DNA of 64,000 nt, from positions 434,001 through 498,000 of the forward strand of contig NW_027331842.1 of assembly GCF_033568475.1 (NCBI RefSeq). Direction: 5' to 3'. Numbering within the stretch: position 1 is the first letter of the stretch; each line of letters begins with the position of its first letter. A program made the position numbers and the translations under genes. This document shows, in pieces, positions 38,207-50,686 of this stretch. The notes below the pieces were generated by a model. It made no database searches, was not told the origin of the DNA, and saw only the letters and a list, made by a program, of their open reading frames with translations. The DNA is from Henckelia pumila (taxonomy: Eukaryota > Streptophyta > Magnoliopsida > Lamiales > Gesneriaceae).

Positions 38207-41200
38207 ATCTCCCCCTTTTTGCCTTTTTGGACAAAACCAGCACAAACAATTTTAAACATAAACTCCCCTTGAGTTTAAAACACTTCTCCCTCTGAATTGT
38301 AAGTCTCCCCCTGAAGGTGTTGTCCCTCGTGTTGGCAACACCAAGGATAACACGAACCTTGACGCTTAGAGATTCTATAATTCATATATCAGAGCATAAG
38401 AGAGGTAGAAATAGTTATTCTAGTTAAAGTATATCAGAGCAATTAAGGCACATAACTAGATCAAAACAAAAAGAGATAAAAAAATCAGAAAATTAAGGTT
38501 AAGATGAGATAAGGAAAAAATATGGGGTGACACCAATCAATCTAAAATTGATCAGTATCGGTGACACCAATCAATCTAAAATTGATCAGTATCAGATCCC
38601 TCCTGATCTTCAGTGTCCTCATCCTCATCGTCCTTAGTCCCAGATGGACCAGCCTCATCTTGTGCATTCTCTCCCCCTTTTTGGCCAGAAATGCCAAATC
38701 TTGTACGACAGTCACCTAACAAGGCTCCATAATGATCCAAGTCCTCCTGGGCTTGGGAAACTTCTTTTCAGCATGAGCCATGAGAGCCTGAATGATAGAA
38801 ACATAAAATTCCCGAGAAGAGGGTGTGTGCACAATTTCATCAGTTTCTTCAGTGTTTTCTCCCGTGTTGGCAACACCGGGAACAACATCAGCACCAGTAA
38901 CAGCAGCAGTAGATTCAGACCAAGGAAGGTAAAGGTTTCTCTTCTCTCTTATTAAATCAGCTGCAACCTGCAGATCTTCAGATAGTTCAGAGATACATTC
39001 ACCAAAATCACAAAGCAAACCTTGAAACTCCAAAATTCCATAGATGAAAGATGGAAAAGGCACTTGATGGATTTTAAGCTTCCATCTGCAAACTAGAGTA
39101 TAGTCTTGAATACGAGAAAGTGCTCTCATTCCCTATAACAAATGACACAAACGCTTGTGGTCGAGTCACCACGTTGAAGCTTGTAGAAAGCATCCAATAG
39201 CATAAGATAGAGTAGAAGGATGTGAACTGTGCAACAGATAGTTGTCTAGGAAACTTTTGAGCAAACCACCGATGAGTAAGCAGTAGCTTCATGAATATTA
39301 GGGTGGTTCCTTTCTTCAACATCCGATGTGTCATAAAGAGTATTGATTGTGGCAGGGTTGAACTCAAAAAGCTTTTCTCTCAAAAAAAATTCCAGCACTG
39401 ATTTCCTGCTGTAGAGCACCACTGCAATAAAATAGCTTTTGATCCTTCAAAAATTCAACCAAATTGATCCTTTCATAGGCATCCACATCGATATTCTTCT
39501 CATCAATCAGCATCGATTCACATACAAGAGCCACAGAACAGTATCTTCTCCATAGTAGAACTTGTGGTAAAAGACAGTAGTCAAATAAAATTCAGCAGCA
39601 GCCGTGTTGTCTGTGATCTTGGCAACACTATCAACAACACCAGCATCAGCATCATCTTCCTCGAAAAACTTGATTCCTCACTAGCTTAAGCATCAACCTA
39701 ATCTTAGATGTGGAGGAATTATAAGATACATTGGGCTTGATTGCAGCAAATTATTCCAGCATCTCTTTATCAAGCTCATCATCGAAAGGTTGAGCAAAAA
39801 CAACCACAGAATATCAGCCTTCCCTTGCTTCAGAATGTCCAGAACTTGAGTCAAGGAAGCTTCAACATCATCATAAAAGACAATTTTCTCAATAGCAATA
39901 GGAGGAACAAAAACATCAAATTCAATCATCAATCGATACTCGGCCAATAAGGCTTCATAGTATACACTGTCTTCCTTCTCCTCTCTTATTTTCTTTACTA
40001 CATGATCCATCAAAGATTGTACAAGAGCATGAGTGATCTGCAGAAAATCAGCTGTGGAAGCACTGTTGCGCGCAGTGTTGGCAACACGAGGCACAACATC
40101 AAATTCAGACCAAGTAGGTCTATTTTCCTTTTTCAGCAAAATATGAGCAACCTTCAATTCTTAACCAACCAGAGACAAAGACACATCAATGTATCGGATA
40201 AAGCCATATTATTCCAGAATCCTAAAGATGAGGGATGGAAAAGACAAATTTGTGAACTTTATCAACCTCCATCAGCAAATTGAAATATGAACTTGAATAT
40301 CAACTTCACCAAACTTGAAAGGAAATCAAGTTCCAATTGCAAAAATTATCACTCCTTGTACTTGGTTACCACAATAAAGTTGGTTGAAGGAGTCTCGTTC
40401 TTCACAATACTAATTGATTTTCAGCAGAACTCTTTTCTTTTCAACATCAAAAGTGCGATATAGAGCAGTGATAACAACAGAATCAAACATCTATTCGCTC
40501 ATGCACAGACACTCTGTCAAAATTGGTAGATTGCTCAGCATCTACACCAGCAGCGAGGTTTGTAAAGATTTTCAAAACAGGCTTTCGACTGTGATGAACA
40601 AAAGCAAAGACAGTAGCAAAAATACCTCGAGTCTTGAACAAATTTAACCAAATTCTGCCTCTTGCAAGCATCCAGATCAATCTTCTTCTCTTCAATGAAC
40701 TCATGGTTGACATACAGATGTCAATCAACAGTAGAAGCTTCTGAATATAAATTGTGAGATAAGAAAAGTGACATGTCACACTCTGCATAAATAGTGTTGC
40801 CTCCAGTGTTAGCAACACCATTCACAACATCATCACCAGTAGAATCTTTAGTATTCGCTTCCTCAAATTCGTCATCCTCAGAGATGAAAGATGAACTACC
40901 ATAAATATTTGGCCTGTTATCTGCAAGTTTCTGTTGCATATCTGCATCAGGTTCTTCCTCAATGATAGCATAATTAGGCACATGTTTGGAAAAACCAAAA
41001 ACAAAAAGACAATCTGATTAGCCCAAAAATCGGATAAGCTTAAATATAATCAAAGAGAGAGAATGTAGGAAGACAATTTTATGACTGCAAAGACCAATTA
41101 AGCATAAGAATGATCAAATCAATGAGTAATATATGCTTAAAAGAAATTTATTGGTCAGTAAAAAGAAATTCAAACATTCAAACAGTCACCTTCTGAAAAA

Positions 41201-42080
41201 CTCATCCAGAAACACTTACCAACGAAAATTATTATGGGTAAAACTTTTCAAATCGAGGAAATAAAATCCAACCCAATTATGAAAATAATTCGAGATTGAA
41301 AGCAATCAAAATTCCCATAAATAACTCCACATCGGCTCAACTCCACTACATCATTGTTAATCACAAAATTCATTTTTCAGTAGATAGAGTATTTCACCAA
41401 ATTTGTTCGTTTAGAATGTCAAACCCTGAACATAAAATATTCACAATTCTGAATGCATATGCATGTCTTATTTTATGCTTAAAACAGAATGTAACATAAA
41501 AATAAAATGCAACCACATGCATATGATATGTTCACAAGTGTAGTGTTGCCCCTCGTGTTGACAACATCATCAACAACACCATAGTTTTTCAAAAAGTATT
41601 TGAAACTTACACACTTGATTACCCTTGATTTCAGAAAATTTTCAAAAGTGGTAGCCTGCACACTAAAAGAACAGTCTTCATTGGACTCAATTAGGTAGCT
41701 TTTTCCATTTTCTTCCGATTATTTATAAAGTTTGTACATATGACATTGGTCATCAAACTTATTAAAAAGTTGAACACTGAATTTGCAAAACCACCTTTCA
41801 CATGGGACAAGAACATGGAATACACGTACATCCCTCAACTACTTAGTGGTTTAGTCAGAGTTCCATAAACAAGGGTCAGTGTGTTTAATAAAAATTTTGC
41901 TGAAAAACTTGGCATCAGTCAAATCACTGTAACAGAGATTAAAATACTACACATCACAAAGTGAATGCAAAATGCCTAAAATCCTAAACATGCATGAAAA
42001 AGAAAAACAACAGTGTTGTCTATGGTGTTGTAACACCGGCGACAACACCAGCAAAGGATTATAATGCACACATGCTGAGA
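38207..42080 (-). other. extra 3' region of the copia element, with internal duplication
   Basis: This ~3.9 kb between RNase H and the 3' LTR has only fragmentary open frames. Two diverged units, about 38.72-39.66 kb and 39.92-40.83 kb, align with an offset of ~1.19-1.21 kb; their fragments resemble each other (for example IIQALMAHAEKKF and ALVQSLMDHVVKK). Sire-type copia elements carry a poorly conserved extra or env-like region here. No membrane or envelope feature can be claimed. Confidence 0.6.
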
Positions 42081-42085
42081 GACCT

Positions 42086-45000
42086 TCAAAGAGTATAGAA
42101 GCTCTCGAAAACAAAAATTTTTGTGAATATAACTGCCATTTGGTTATTAGTTCCAACAAAATTCATTCGGATCACACTTTTTTCTACCAAATCTTGAATA
42201 AAGTGACGCCAAATGTCAATGGGTTTTGTGCGAGAGTGTTGAACTGGGTTTTTTGAAATGTCAATCGCACTCAAATTATCACAATAAAAAATGGGAGGTT
42301 GACTTTTAAATCCACAATCCTCTAACATTTGGTTCATCAAAAAAGGTTGTGTACAAAAAGTTCTATCTCCAAGACAACAACACCCTCTCATAGTGCTTTT
42401 ACTATCATTAAAATCCCCAGCACAATCAACACAACCAAAACCAACAAGATTGGTATCCCTAGTATACCACAATCCCAAATCCAATGTACCCGAAACATAT
42501 TTCAAAATTCTCATAACAACTTTTACATGGGTTACCTTTGGATCAGATTGGTACCTAGCACATAAACACACACTAAACATGATATCAATATGAATTGCAG
42601 TTAAGTAAAAAAAACTTCCAATCATGATGTGGTACATGGTGTTGGCAACACCGGCCGCAACACCATTCTTACCTAACTTTTCACTAGATCCCATTGGTGT
42701 TTTCATGCTTTTAGTATTCTCATAACAGAACTTTTTCACCAAAATTTCAACATACTTGCTTTGGGACAGAAAAATACCATCATGCATTTTCTTAACATCA
42801 AAACCAAGAGAATAACTCAACTCAACTACCATGCTCAATTCAAAGATGGAAGACATGTATTCAACAAAATCATCAACATGTTTTTGATCAGAAGAAGCAC
42901 AAAAAATGATGTCATCCACAAAAACTTGGCAAACAGGTATTTCACCTTTGTACTTATGAATAAAAAAGGTTTTATCAACCTTACCTCGTTTGAAGCCAAT
43001 TTCAAGATGATATTCAATCAACCTTACCTCATTTGTGGACATGAAACTCGAGCATACTAACCCAATCACCTTGAGGTAGTCCACTTGTCCTTCATTCGAG
43101 TTTGCATTGTTCCAGAAGCATCTTCAATAATCTGTGATGATGGATGGTTCTTTTGTATTTTGCTTGAAATGTCCTTACCATCATTTATCAAAACAACAAC
43201 ATCATCGCTTGGTTGATTATTCTCAGGTTCAGTCACTGTTGAACCCAGTGTTGTGCTTGATGTTGCAACATCAAAGGCAACACCTGAATCTTTCAATGGA
43301 CTGAAAATTTCCAGCAGATCATCCTTAGTAGTTTTTCCTTTGATATCCGCAAAATCATCAAAATCTACATTAATAGATTTCATAACTGCTCCAGTTCTCA
43401 TATTAAACATTCTACATACATGATTATTCAAAGCATATCCAAGAAACAAGCATTTTTCACTTTTGGAATCAAATTTGGCTAGGTGATCTCTTTCATTCAA
43501 AATAAAATAAATACAGCCAAAAACATGAAAGAATTTAAGGTTTGGCCTCTTTCCCATGAGAATCTCATAGGAAGTCATAGTAGAACCACTCCTTAAGTAT
43601 ACTCGATTCAATGCACGACAAGCTGTATCCACGACTTCTGCCCAAAATCTTTTTGAGATATTCTTTGAGCTCAGCATCACCCTAGCCATCTCCTGCAACG
43701 TTCTATTCTTTCTTTTGACCATGCCATTGTGTTGAGGAGTTTTTGGGGCAAAAAACTCATGTGATATGCCATTCTTATCACAAAAATATAAAGATTTTTC
43801 AAAAATCTTACCATGATCGGTCCTGATCCTTCCAACCTTCAAGTTATGTAAGTTAGTAATCTTTGTGAGTAAATTATTAAAAATATCAAACATATCCAAC
43901 TTCTCTTTGAAGAATCTTACTCGTGTAAAACGTGAGAAGTCATCAACACAAAAAAAAAAAAAAAACTTCTTACCTCCATAGCTTTCCAGTTCCATAGGAT
44001 CCATTGACTCCAAATGCAAAAGTTCAATGCACCGTGTTGTCCCAAAGTGTTGTAACACGGGGTGCAACACGAGAGTTTTCTTACCTATTTGGCATGCACC
44101 ACAAACATATGGAACTCCAGAATTCAAAATAAACATACCTTGGACAGCTTCATACTTACACATATTTTTCAATGCCTCCAAATTTACATGACACAACTTT
44201 TGGTGCCATAAATCAAGATCATTCACTTTCATGTAGTTGCAGACACGTTCCTCTCCAAATTGGTAGTAATCTACTGATCTTGTACCTATCAAAACACATA
44301 TGTTAGTATAATCAAAAACTTCACAAGTATTTTTATCAAATTTGACATGAAAATCATCATCACACAATTTACTAAAAGATATCAAATTTGAGTTTAGTCC
44401 CTTGACATGTAGCACATTGTGAAACTTTGAAAATCCTTCCACGTTCGGTGTTCCTTTGCCACCAATCCTTCCTTTTGCACCACCTCCGTAAGTCACTTTA
44501 CCACATCCTTGTTCAATATGATCCATGAGATGTTCTTTCAAACCTGTAATGTGGCGTGAGCTTCCACTATGAAAGTACCAGTGACCTAGAATCACTTCAA
44601 GCTTGGCCATGGCAGACTTCAAATCAGAATTTTCTTTAGAGAGAGTTGTGTTCAAATTGTTCTGTTTGATCCGATCAGCATACAACTCCTCATAAAGTTT
44701 CTGTACACACTCTAGAGTTATATCATCATTGACAACTTCCTGATCACCAAAATTACCAAGAGTAGATGTATTCAAGCAAACTGATTTTTCACTGGTGTTG
44801 CGACTTGGTGTTGCAACACCGGAGGCAACACCCAGTGGGTTGACTTGAAAACACCTCTTTTCTTTCAACAATGCAGCCAGAGAGGTATGACCTTCTTCAT
44901 CATTCTGTTCTTGATCTCTGTCAGAGTCATCATCACTCAAGAACATAGTCATACCTTTGTGGAATCGATTTGCATATTCAATTGCATAGTGTCCATATCC

Positions 45001-45297
45001 ATTGCATTTCCTGCATTGCACATAATCAAAATTCTTGGTATTAGATTCATAATTAACAACATACCTTGGTCGAGATGGTTCTCGAGTAGGTGACACCCTC
45101 AACAGATTCTCAGGAGCAGGAAAACTAGGGTGCTTAAATTGTTGTCCAATTTTTTGTTTGTCTTTTCTCTTCAAATAATCTTCAAACTTCTGTGAGATCA
45201 AGGAAATTGAATCATCACATAAATCTGACTTATTGACTTTCGGTGGTCGGAATCTGACGTCAACAACCGACACGTCCATGATAAACCTACAAAACAA
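42086..45297 (-). other. gag-pol remains of the copia element
   Basis: From 45297 downward come a CCHC knuckle region, a protease-like segment, integrase with its HHCC-type and catalytic regions, then reverse transcriptase (QVFVDDIIFCAS) and RNase H. The order, integrase before reverse transcriptase, is that of Ty1/copia. The coding part is incomplete and broken, so the copy should not be able to move by itself. Confidence 0.88.
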
Positions 45298-45348
45298 AAA
45301 TAACCAGAATCTCTCTTAGTAAGGTCAAGAGTTGGCTTTGATACCACT

Positions 45349-46308
45349 TGACAGAAATCGTATTGTAATTGTAGGTTAAAATAAAGAGTCAGTGTTGTCC
45401 GCGGTGTCACAATATCAACGACAACACAGTGCAGCGGTAAATAAATAAAAATAAATAACACAAAAAATTAATTTTGCACGAGTATAAAAACTCGTGCGGG
45501 TGCCTTAGGGCTAAATATCACTAGTAAACGTAAGAATAGTCTTACAAAGTAATCCTAGTGATTTTACGAAAAGTCATTAAATCCTAAATTTCTCAACAAG
45601 TTGAGAAATCAAACTTGCATCATAAATAAATAAGAGTAAAAACAATAGATGCAACTCCCGTAGCCTAAATTTGAAGAGACAGTAAAGATCTTCAACAACA
45701 CAGTTCCCACAGTGTTGTCTCTGATGTCTTCAACACGAACGGCAGCACGGGGACAAGCAACAACGATGGTTGCAAAACTTCTTCAGAATCTTCGAATTCT
45801 TCTATGTGATTTTCTTTGAAAGCTCTTTTGAATTCTCCTCTGAAGTGTGTTCTTGTTTGTGCGCAGAATCCCCTCTTTATAGATTAGCTTTCACGTATAA
45901 AAGGGATTTCCTTGTAGAGTCCTACACAATAAGGAAATAAATCTTTGTTAGGAATAAGACTCTTTTAAATATAATTGATAATATCTTGATAATATATGAT
46001 AATCAATAATACACAATATTTCCTTATCAAGATAATACTCAATCTAGGTAAATATTTTATCTCAATATTTTTGATAATAGCACATAAATATTTACCCTAT
46101 CATATCAATTCATATCTTGATAATATTTCATAAATCCTTTCAATTCGATATCAAGATATAATTAAGTTAAATATCTATCCTAAATATATTATCGAGATCA
46201 TAGAATATTTAATCATATCATATCAAATCTTTTGTCTAGAAGGCAAAATTCAATATTTTAATTAGCACGCTTAAGGAAAAAATTTTCAAAAAATTAATAT
46301 TCCTTTCA
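45349..46308 (-). repeat. 5' LTR of the copia element
   Basis: This 960-base LTR matches the one at 37260-38206. It is longer mainly through one small insertion in an AT-rich part. Palindrome copies lie near 45390 and 45711. Confidence 0.92.
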
Positions 46309-46313
46309 AACAT
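46309..46313. repeat. target-site duplication, right copy (AACAT)
   Basis: Identical to the five bases just left of the element. Confidence 0.9.
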
Positions 46314-48446
46314 TAAGACATGGCACAAGTCGACTTTGTTAAATAAATTGGTTGCATATAACAAAATCCTTCCACCCAAAAATAAAGGTGACATTACATT
46401 TACAAACTTAAAATTGAATGAGTTTAAAATTTGTCTTTGAACATGAAGCATCATGTAGCTAGTTAACTTGTAAGGTAAAATAAATACATTGCTTGTTGCG
46501 AGGGGGGAGTGGGCTTCAATATTGGTGAAAAATGGAGGCTTGTAAATAACGTTGCATTTTTAAATAAATCATACTTCCAAGTTTGAAGAGTTCTGAAACG
46601 ATGATCAAGTGAACAACGTATATAACTGTATCGGATTCTTAAAGTTAAATTAAAAACTGGATTGCTTTGGTTCATAATAATTGAAATAAACATGCATGCT
46701 TACATTGAATGCATATTTGAATGTTAATCATAACATAGATAATTGGAGTGCTTTTCATCCAAAATAAATTAAAAATATATAGCGAAAAAAATGTTTCGGA
46801 TAAATTTTAGAAACACATGAAATCTATTATGATTCAAAACAATACCTATAAGTTTATGCTGAAAATTTTTTCGTGCATATTTTTTAGTGATATCGGAATT
46901 CACGTCCGCTATCATTTGATGTGTAATAGAAAAATTTATAAACTAATACAATAACTTACAAAATACGTTAATCATATAACTATGTGCGATGATCTCGTCC
47001 GAAAATTTATTGTGAGGGAATCAATTTTCATTCTCATTGCTTGTTAATTATTTTTAAATAAGGACTTTAAAATATATTTCCTAATTTCCCTTGAGGAGAA
47101 AAGCGAATTAATTAAATGCGATTAATTTCAATGAACTCAAGTCTCTTGATCACGTGTCACATGTGACATATATTCGATTAGTGAAGCAAAACAAAATATA
47201 TCGAGCATGGAAATCATGGTGGCGTGTTCATAATCACTATTCCCTAAAACAAGATAAACATTAATGAAAAATATAATTATAGTAAAAAATAAAAAATTGG
47301 TGGAGAAAAATTAAATCATTGTAATACATATCATCCGTGGAATTATCAATAAGTGAATCATAGATTAACCAACAAAATAATGTTTCTAATAAATTTAATG
47401 CCCTCTCTATAATTTCACGCGAATCTTTATTAATAATGGATTCATTTGTACGATAGATTATAACTCCAAATCTAAACAGATTAAGAAATAAAATTTCTTA
47501 TAGCTAATAATTATGGGTATATTGACTCACTACTTGGTATAACAAAAAATGCTGGCAATGCTGGTCTTGTTTCTCATCTTATGGGGGAAAAAAAAAAGAG
47601 AGATAGTTTAAATTTTAAAAAAATTAAATGATAATAGTTAAGGAAGATCTTTTAAATTTTAAAAATTAAATGATAATACAGTTTTTCAAAAACTGAATTA
47701 AATATCGGAATGTATTAAAATTAATTATTAAGAATAAATATATCAAAACATTATCTGCGCTTACTATGATATGATATTATAGAATACAACTAAGAACACA
47801 ACTACAAAATTTTAAAAATTACTTTATTTCCATTTATCAAAAAAATCATAGAAAATTAATTTAATAAATAATATTATCTATAACTATCACATCTCAATAA
47901 TTTTTTTGAATCTTTATCTAGACTTTAAAAAATAATTTAGTAAGATCAATATATTTAGTTAATTTCTCATTAAAAAATAATTTATGCAAAAATACAATGT
48001 TTTTGGCTTTTTATTTATTAAAAATAAACATTATTTATATTGAATTTTTTTTTGAATCCATATTGAAAAAACTTTTAAAATATAATATAATAATACTGTA
48101 TTAAGTACAGATCATATATAATATTTGTATATTATATTACATAACTATTTAATAAATTTGGGACTAGTAAAAAACAAGTTTTAATAACATATGAAAAACA
48201 AGCTTCAGAAATAAAAAAAAAAAGTGTAGATATTTCCAAATCCTACACCGCATCAATTAGTTGTCGAGAATCTAAAAGGATGGCAATTTCGTAATTTCGG
48301 AGAAGTGGAGTATATATATACATATGTATTTCTTCTTTCCCATTGTTTCCCCAACCCAGATAATCCAATCCCCCCCGCCTATTCTACATTTATAGCGGCG
48401 GAGCTTTCGACGGCGTTGCAGTGAGATTTATTCCGCCGCCCTGATT
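46314..48446. other. AT-rich intergenic region and promoter of the DUF1336 gene
   Basis: No gene is seen over ~2.1 kb. The last ~150 bases include a (TA) cluster around 48312 and a leader rich in CCGCC just before the ATG at 48447. Confidence 0.45.
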
Positions 48447-49349
48447 ATGTGCCCTGTAAAGCTGAAGCATAAACACCACCACCAACACCACCGCTCTTCC
48501 ACGTCTTCCGCTGCTTCCACTATTAGTAACCTAGATGATTGGAGGGAAGAAGCTATCAACGGCGGATCTTTGAAGCACGTGGACCTCCATACTGGGTCCA
48601 ACGGCTGGGCATCACCGCCGGGGGATGGATTTTCCGTCCGCGGGCCTAATTATTTCATCAAGAAAGCGAAAGTCCCTGCCGGAGAGTGGCTATTGAATCC
48701 AGCTGGGGTTGACTGGCTCCGATCCAACTCGAAGCTCGATCATGTCCTGGCCCGGCCCGACAACCGCGTAATGAACGCATTGCGCAGCTCAGAGAATTAT
48801 GAAAAATCGAAAACATTCGTTGTCGCGATAAATCTTCAAGTGCCCGGCCGCGACCATTACTCCGCCGTTTTTTACTTTGCGACGAAATTGGATGAGTCGA
48901 TTAATTCGAATCCGCTGCTCTATCAGTTCATCAATGGAACAGACGCGTTTCGTAGCAGCCGGTTCAAGATCGTGAATAAAATCGTCAAAGGTCCGTGGAT
49001 TGTGAAAACCGCCGTGGGAAATCACTCGGCTTGTTTATTAGGCAAGGCGCTGAATTGTAGCTATCATAGAGGACCAAATTACCTGGAGATTGGAGTGGAT
49101 ATCGGTAGTTCAGCTATTGCTACGGCCATTTTACGGCTTGCCCTGGGATGTGTTACGGCGGTGACAATAGATATGGGCTTCTTGGTGGAGGCACAAACGG
49201 ATCCGGAGTTGCCGGAGAGGTTGTTTGGTGCGGTGAGGATATGCCAAATGGAGATGGGTTCCGCGACTTTTGTTGATGTTGCCACTCCGACGAGTAAGGT
49301 TTTGCCCATGAGCAGCGGCGGTGAAAGCGAAATTGACGACGATGAGTAG
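48447..49349 (+). CDS. EDR2 C-terminal domain (DUF1336) protein
   Basis: A single exon encodes 300 residues. A short His/Ser-rich start (KLKHKHHHQHHRSS) is followed by one DUF1336/EDR2_C domain from about residue 28 to 285. Typical blocks are GWASPPGDGFSVRGPNYF, KVPAGEWLLNPAGVDWLRS, FVVAINLQVPG and RGPNYLEIGVDIGSS. The tail is acidic (GGESEIDDDE). Family members such as EDR2 carry PH and START domains before this domain. This protein, like several short plant paralogues, has the C-terminal domain alone. EDR2 limits cell death and powdery-mildew resistance in Arabidopsis, but the role of the stand-alone form is not known to me. The domain is thought to bind lipids or membranes. Confidence 0.9.
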   Translation: MCPVKLKHKHHHQHHRSSTSSAASTISNLDDWREEAINGGSLKHVDLHTGSNGWASPPGDGFSVRGPNYFIKKAKVPAGEWLLNPAGVDWLRSNSKLDHVLARPDNRVMNALRSSENYEKSKTFVVAINLQVPGRDHYSAVFYFATKLDESINSNPLLYQFINGTDAFRSSRFKIVNKIVKGPWIVKTAVGNHSACLLGKALNCSYHRGPNYLEIGVDIGSSAIATAILRLALGCVTAVTIDMGFLVEAQTDPELPERLFGAVRICQMEMGSATFVDVATPTSKVLPMSSGGESEIDDDE

Positions 49350-50686
49350 GAAGATTGGATTTTTCCATATTTAATCAAGGTAAAGTACTGGAATCTTATG
49401 TTGACTATTGTGAAAAATGGAATCCCTTTGAAATGGATTCTTGTAGATGATATTAAACAGCTGGGCTGATAATATTAACTTGCATTCGTTACAGTATTTC
49501 TTACTTTGGTATGCTGCATCAACTATAGTTTATGGCTGAACGATATATCTTTGCCACTGTTTTCTTGATTTTGTTTGTAAAAAGCCCAGGAGTATTCTTA
49601 GGCATTCTGCGACCCTTTGCACCCACGGTAAGACAACCATAGTAGTTCAGCAGAATGACCGGTTTTATTTGTAGATTCCCGACATTGTGTTAGATACAAA
49701 ATGGGGAATTTGGGTGCATGTTGGCAAGTTTGGTAGTATTTGTTCTCCTACAAGAGTTGATGATAGAGTCGGTGATAGGGATTAGGGGGGTCAACTATGT
49801 ATTGCTTTTATGTTTATGCAGCACTTGTAAAGTGGTAACTCTAACTTTAGATCGTTATGTATAATTAAAGTGGTTTGTTTCTTGATCTTACGAGATACAT
49901 GTATACGAATTCCCATTCGAGCCTCTGAATACTCATCAATCATTAAAATCTTTACAATGATTAGGAAACTGAGTTCCTATGCATATGTTTTTACTTTTTA
50001 TCATAGTAAATTAGAGTGTGTTAAAGGATAAATCTTGGTATGCATACTGTGATGAATCGAGGAAGAAAAGGGTCGTGTCTCCTTCCTGCTCTTGTGATGT
50101 GAAACCAAATCTCACCTTGTTTTTTCTTGTGATTGTTTGGTCGTAAGTGGGGATAGAGGAAAAAAGAGTTTCGAACTATTTCTCTGTGTTCTACGTTCTT
50201 GTGTGGAAATATAAGTGGTGGGGGTTATTACAGAATTGTTTGTAAATGGTTTGGATTTAAATTGTGGGGTGATTCCGTATTTGGATTGCTCTTTTCGACA
50301 TGATGATAGAAAAGTGGTGGCTCCGATAATATCTCATAAAGCTGTTGACTGTTCAAAGATGTACTTTTTAATGTCTTGTTTTTGAGGTCCATGTCAATTT
50401 GTTGTGGTGCAAGGTGCGATTTTGGCCAAGGTACGGTACGAACAAGAGTATTTCCATATCAAATTAAAATCAAATGTTTTAGATTCAGAAGCTTATGGTT
50501 TTCAAGCCTATAACTGCAACATCACCTGCAAACTTCTTGATAAACGGTTCTACATTTCTTGAAACCTTTTTTACGTGACCACTCTAATTTTATTGTCACA
50601 TACCATAATCTTTTTCTCTGTAAAAGTAAAGTAAACATATGCGTCAATGATAGATTGCTTAAAACCTCAGAGTTGAAATTTGCAAC
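49350..50686. other. intergenic gap between convergent DUF1336 and protease genes
   Basis: This 1.3 kb faces the 3' ends of both genes. It has somewhat higher GC than the deserts but no open frame or element that I can support. Confidence 0.45.

Larger units (their letters stand above)
37260..46308 (-). mobile_element. Ty1/copia LTR retrotransposon (Sire-like?), broken, young
   Basis: This 9.05 kb element lies on the minus strand with LTRs at 37260-38206 and 45349-46308, both TG...CA, flanked by AACAT. Next to the 5' LTR is an initiator-methionine tRNA primer site (TGGTATCAAAGCC on the minus strand, 45346-45334). A polypurine tract abuts the 3' LTR (38209-38221). Gag zinc-knuckle, protease-like, integrase (about 44.2-43.5 kb), reverse transcriptase and RNase H (about 43.0-42.1 kb) pieces occur in copia order. 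About 3.9 kb of extra sequence lies between RNase H and the 3' LTR, as in the Sire/Maximus group. It is broken in at least three places. LTRs differ at about 18 sites plus one indel (~2%), suggesting an age near one million years. It carries many copies of a double palindrome. Confidence 0.93.

Noticed and set aside
38207-42080. Envelope gene in the copia extra region
   Set aside because: No signal peptide, membrane segment or envelope motif can be seen in the fragments; only position resembles Sire-type elements.
37301-45749. Repeated palindromes as a CRISPR array
   Set aside because: Copies are hundreds of bases apart, vary in sequence, and sit inside a plant retroelement; there are no uniform spacers.
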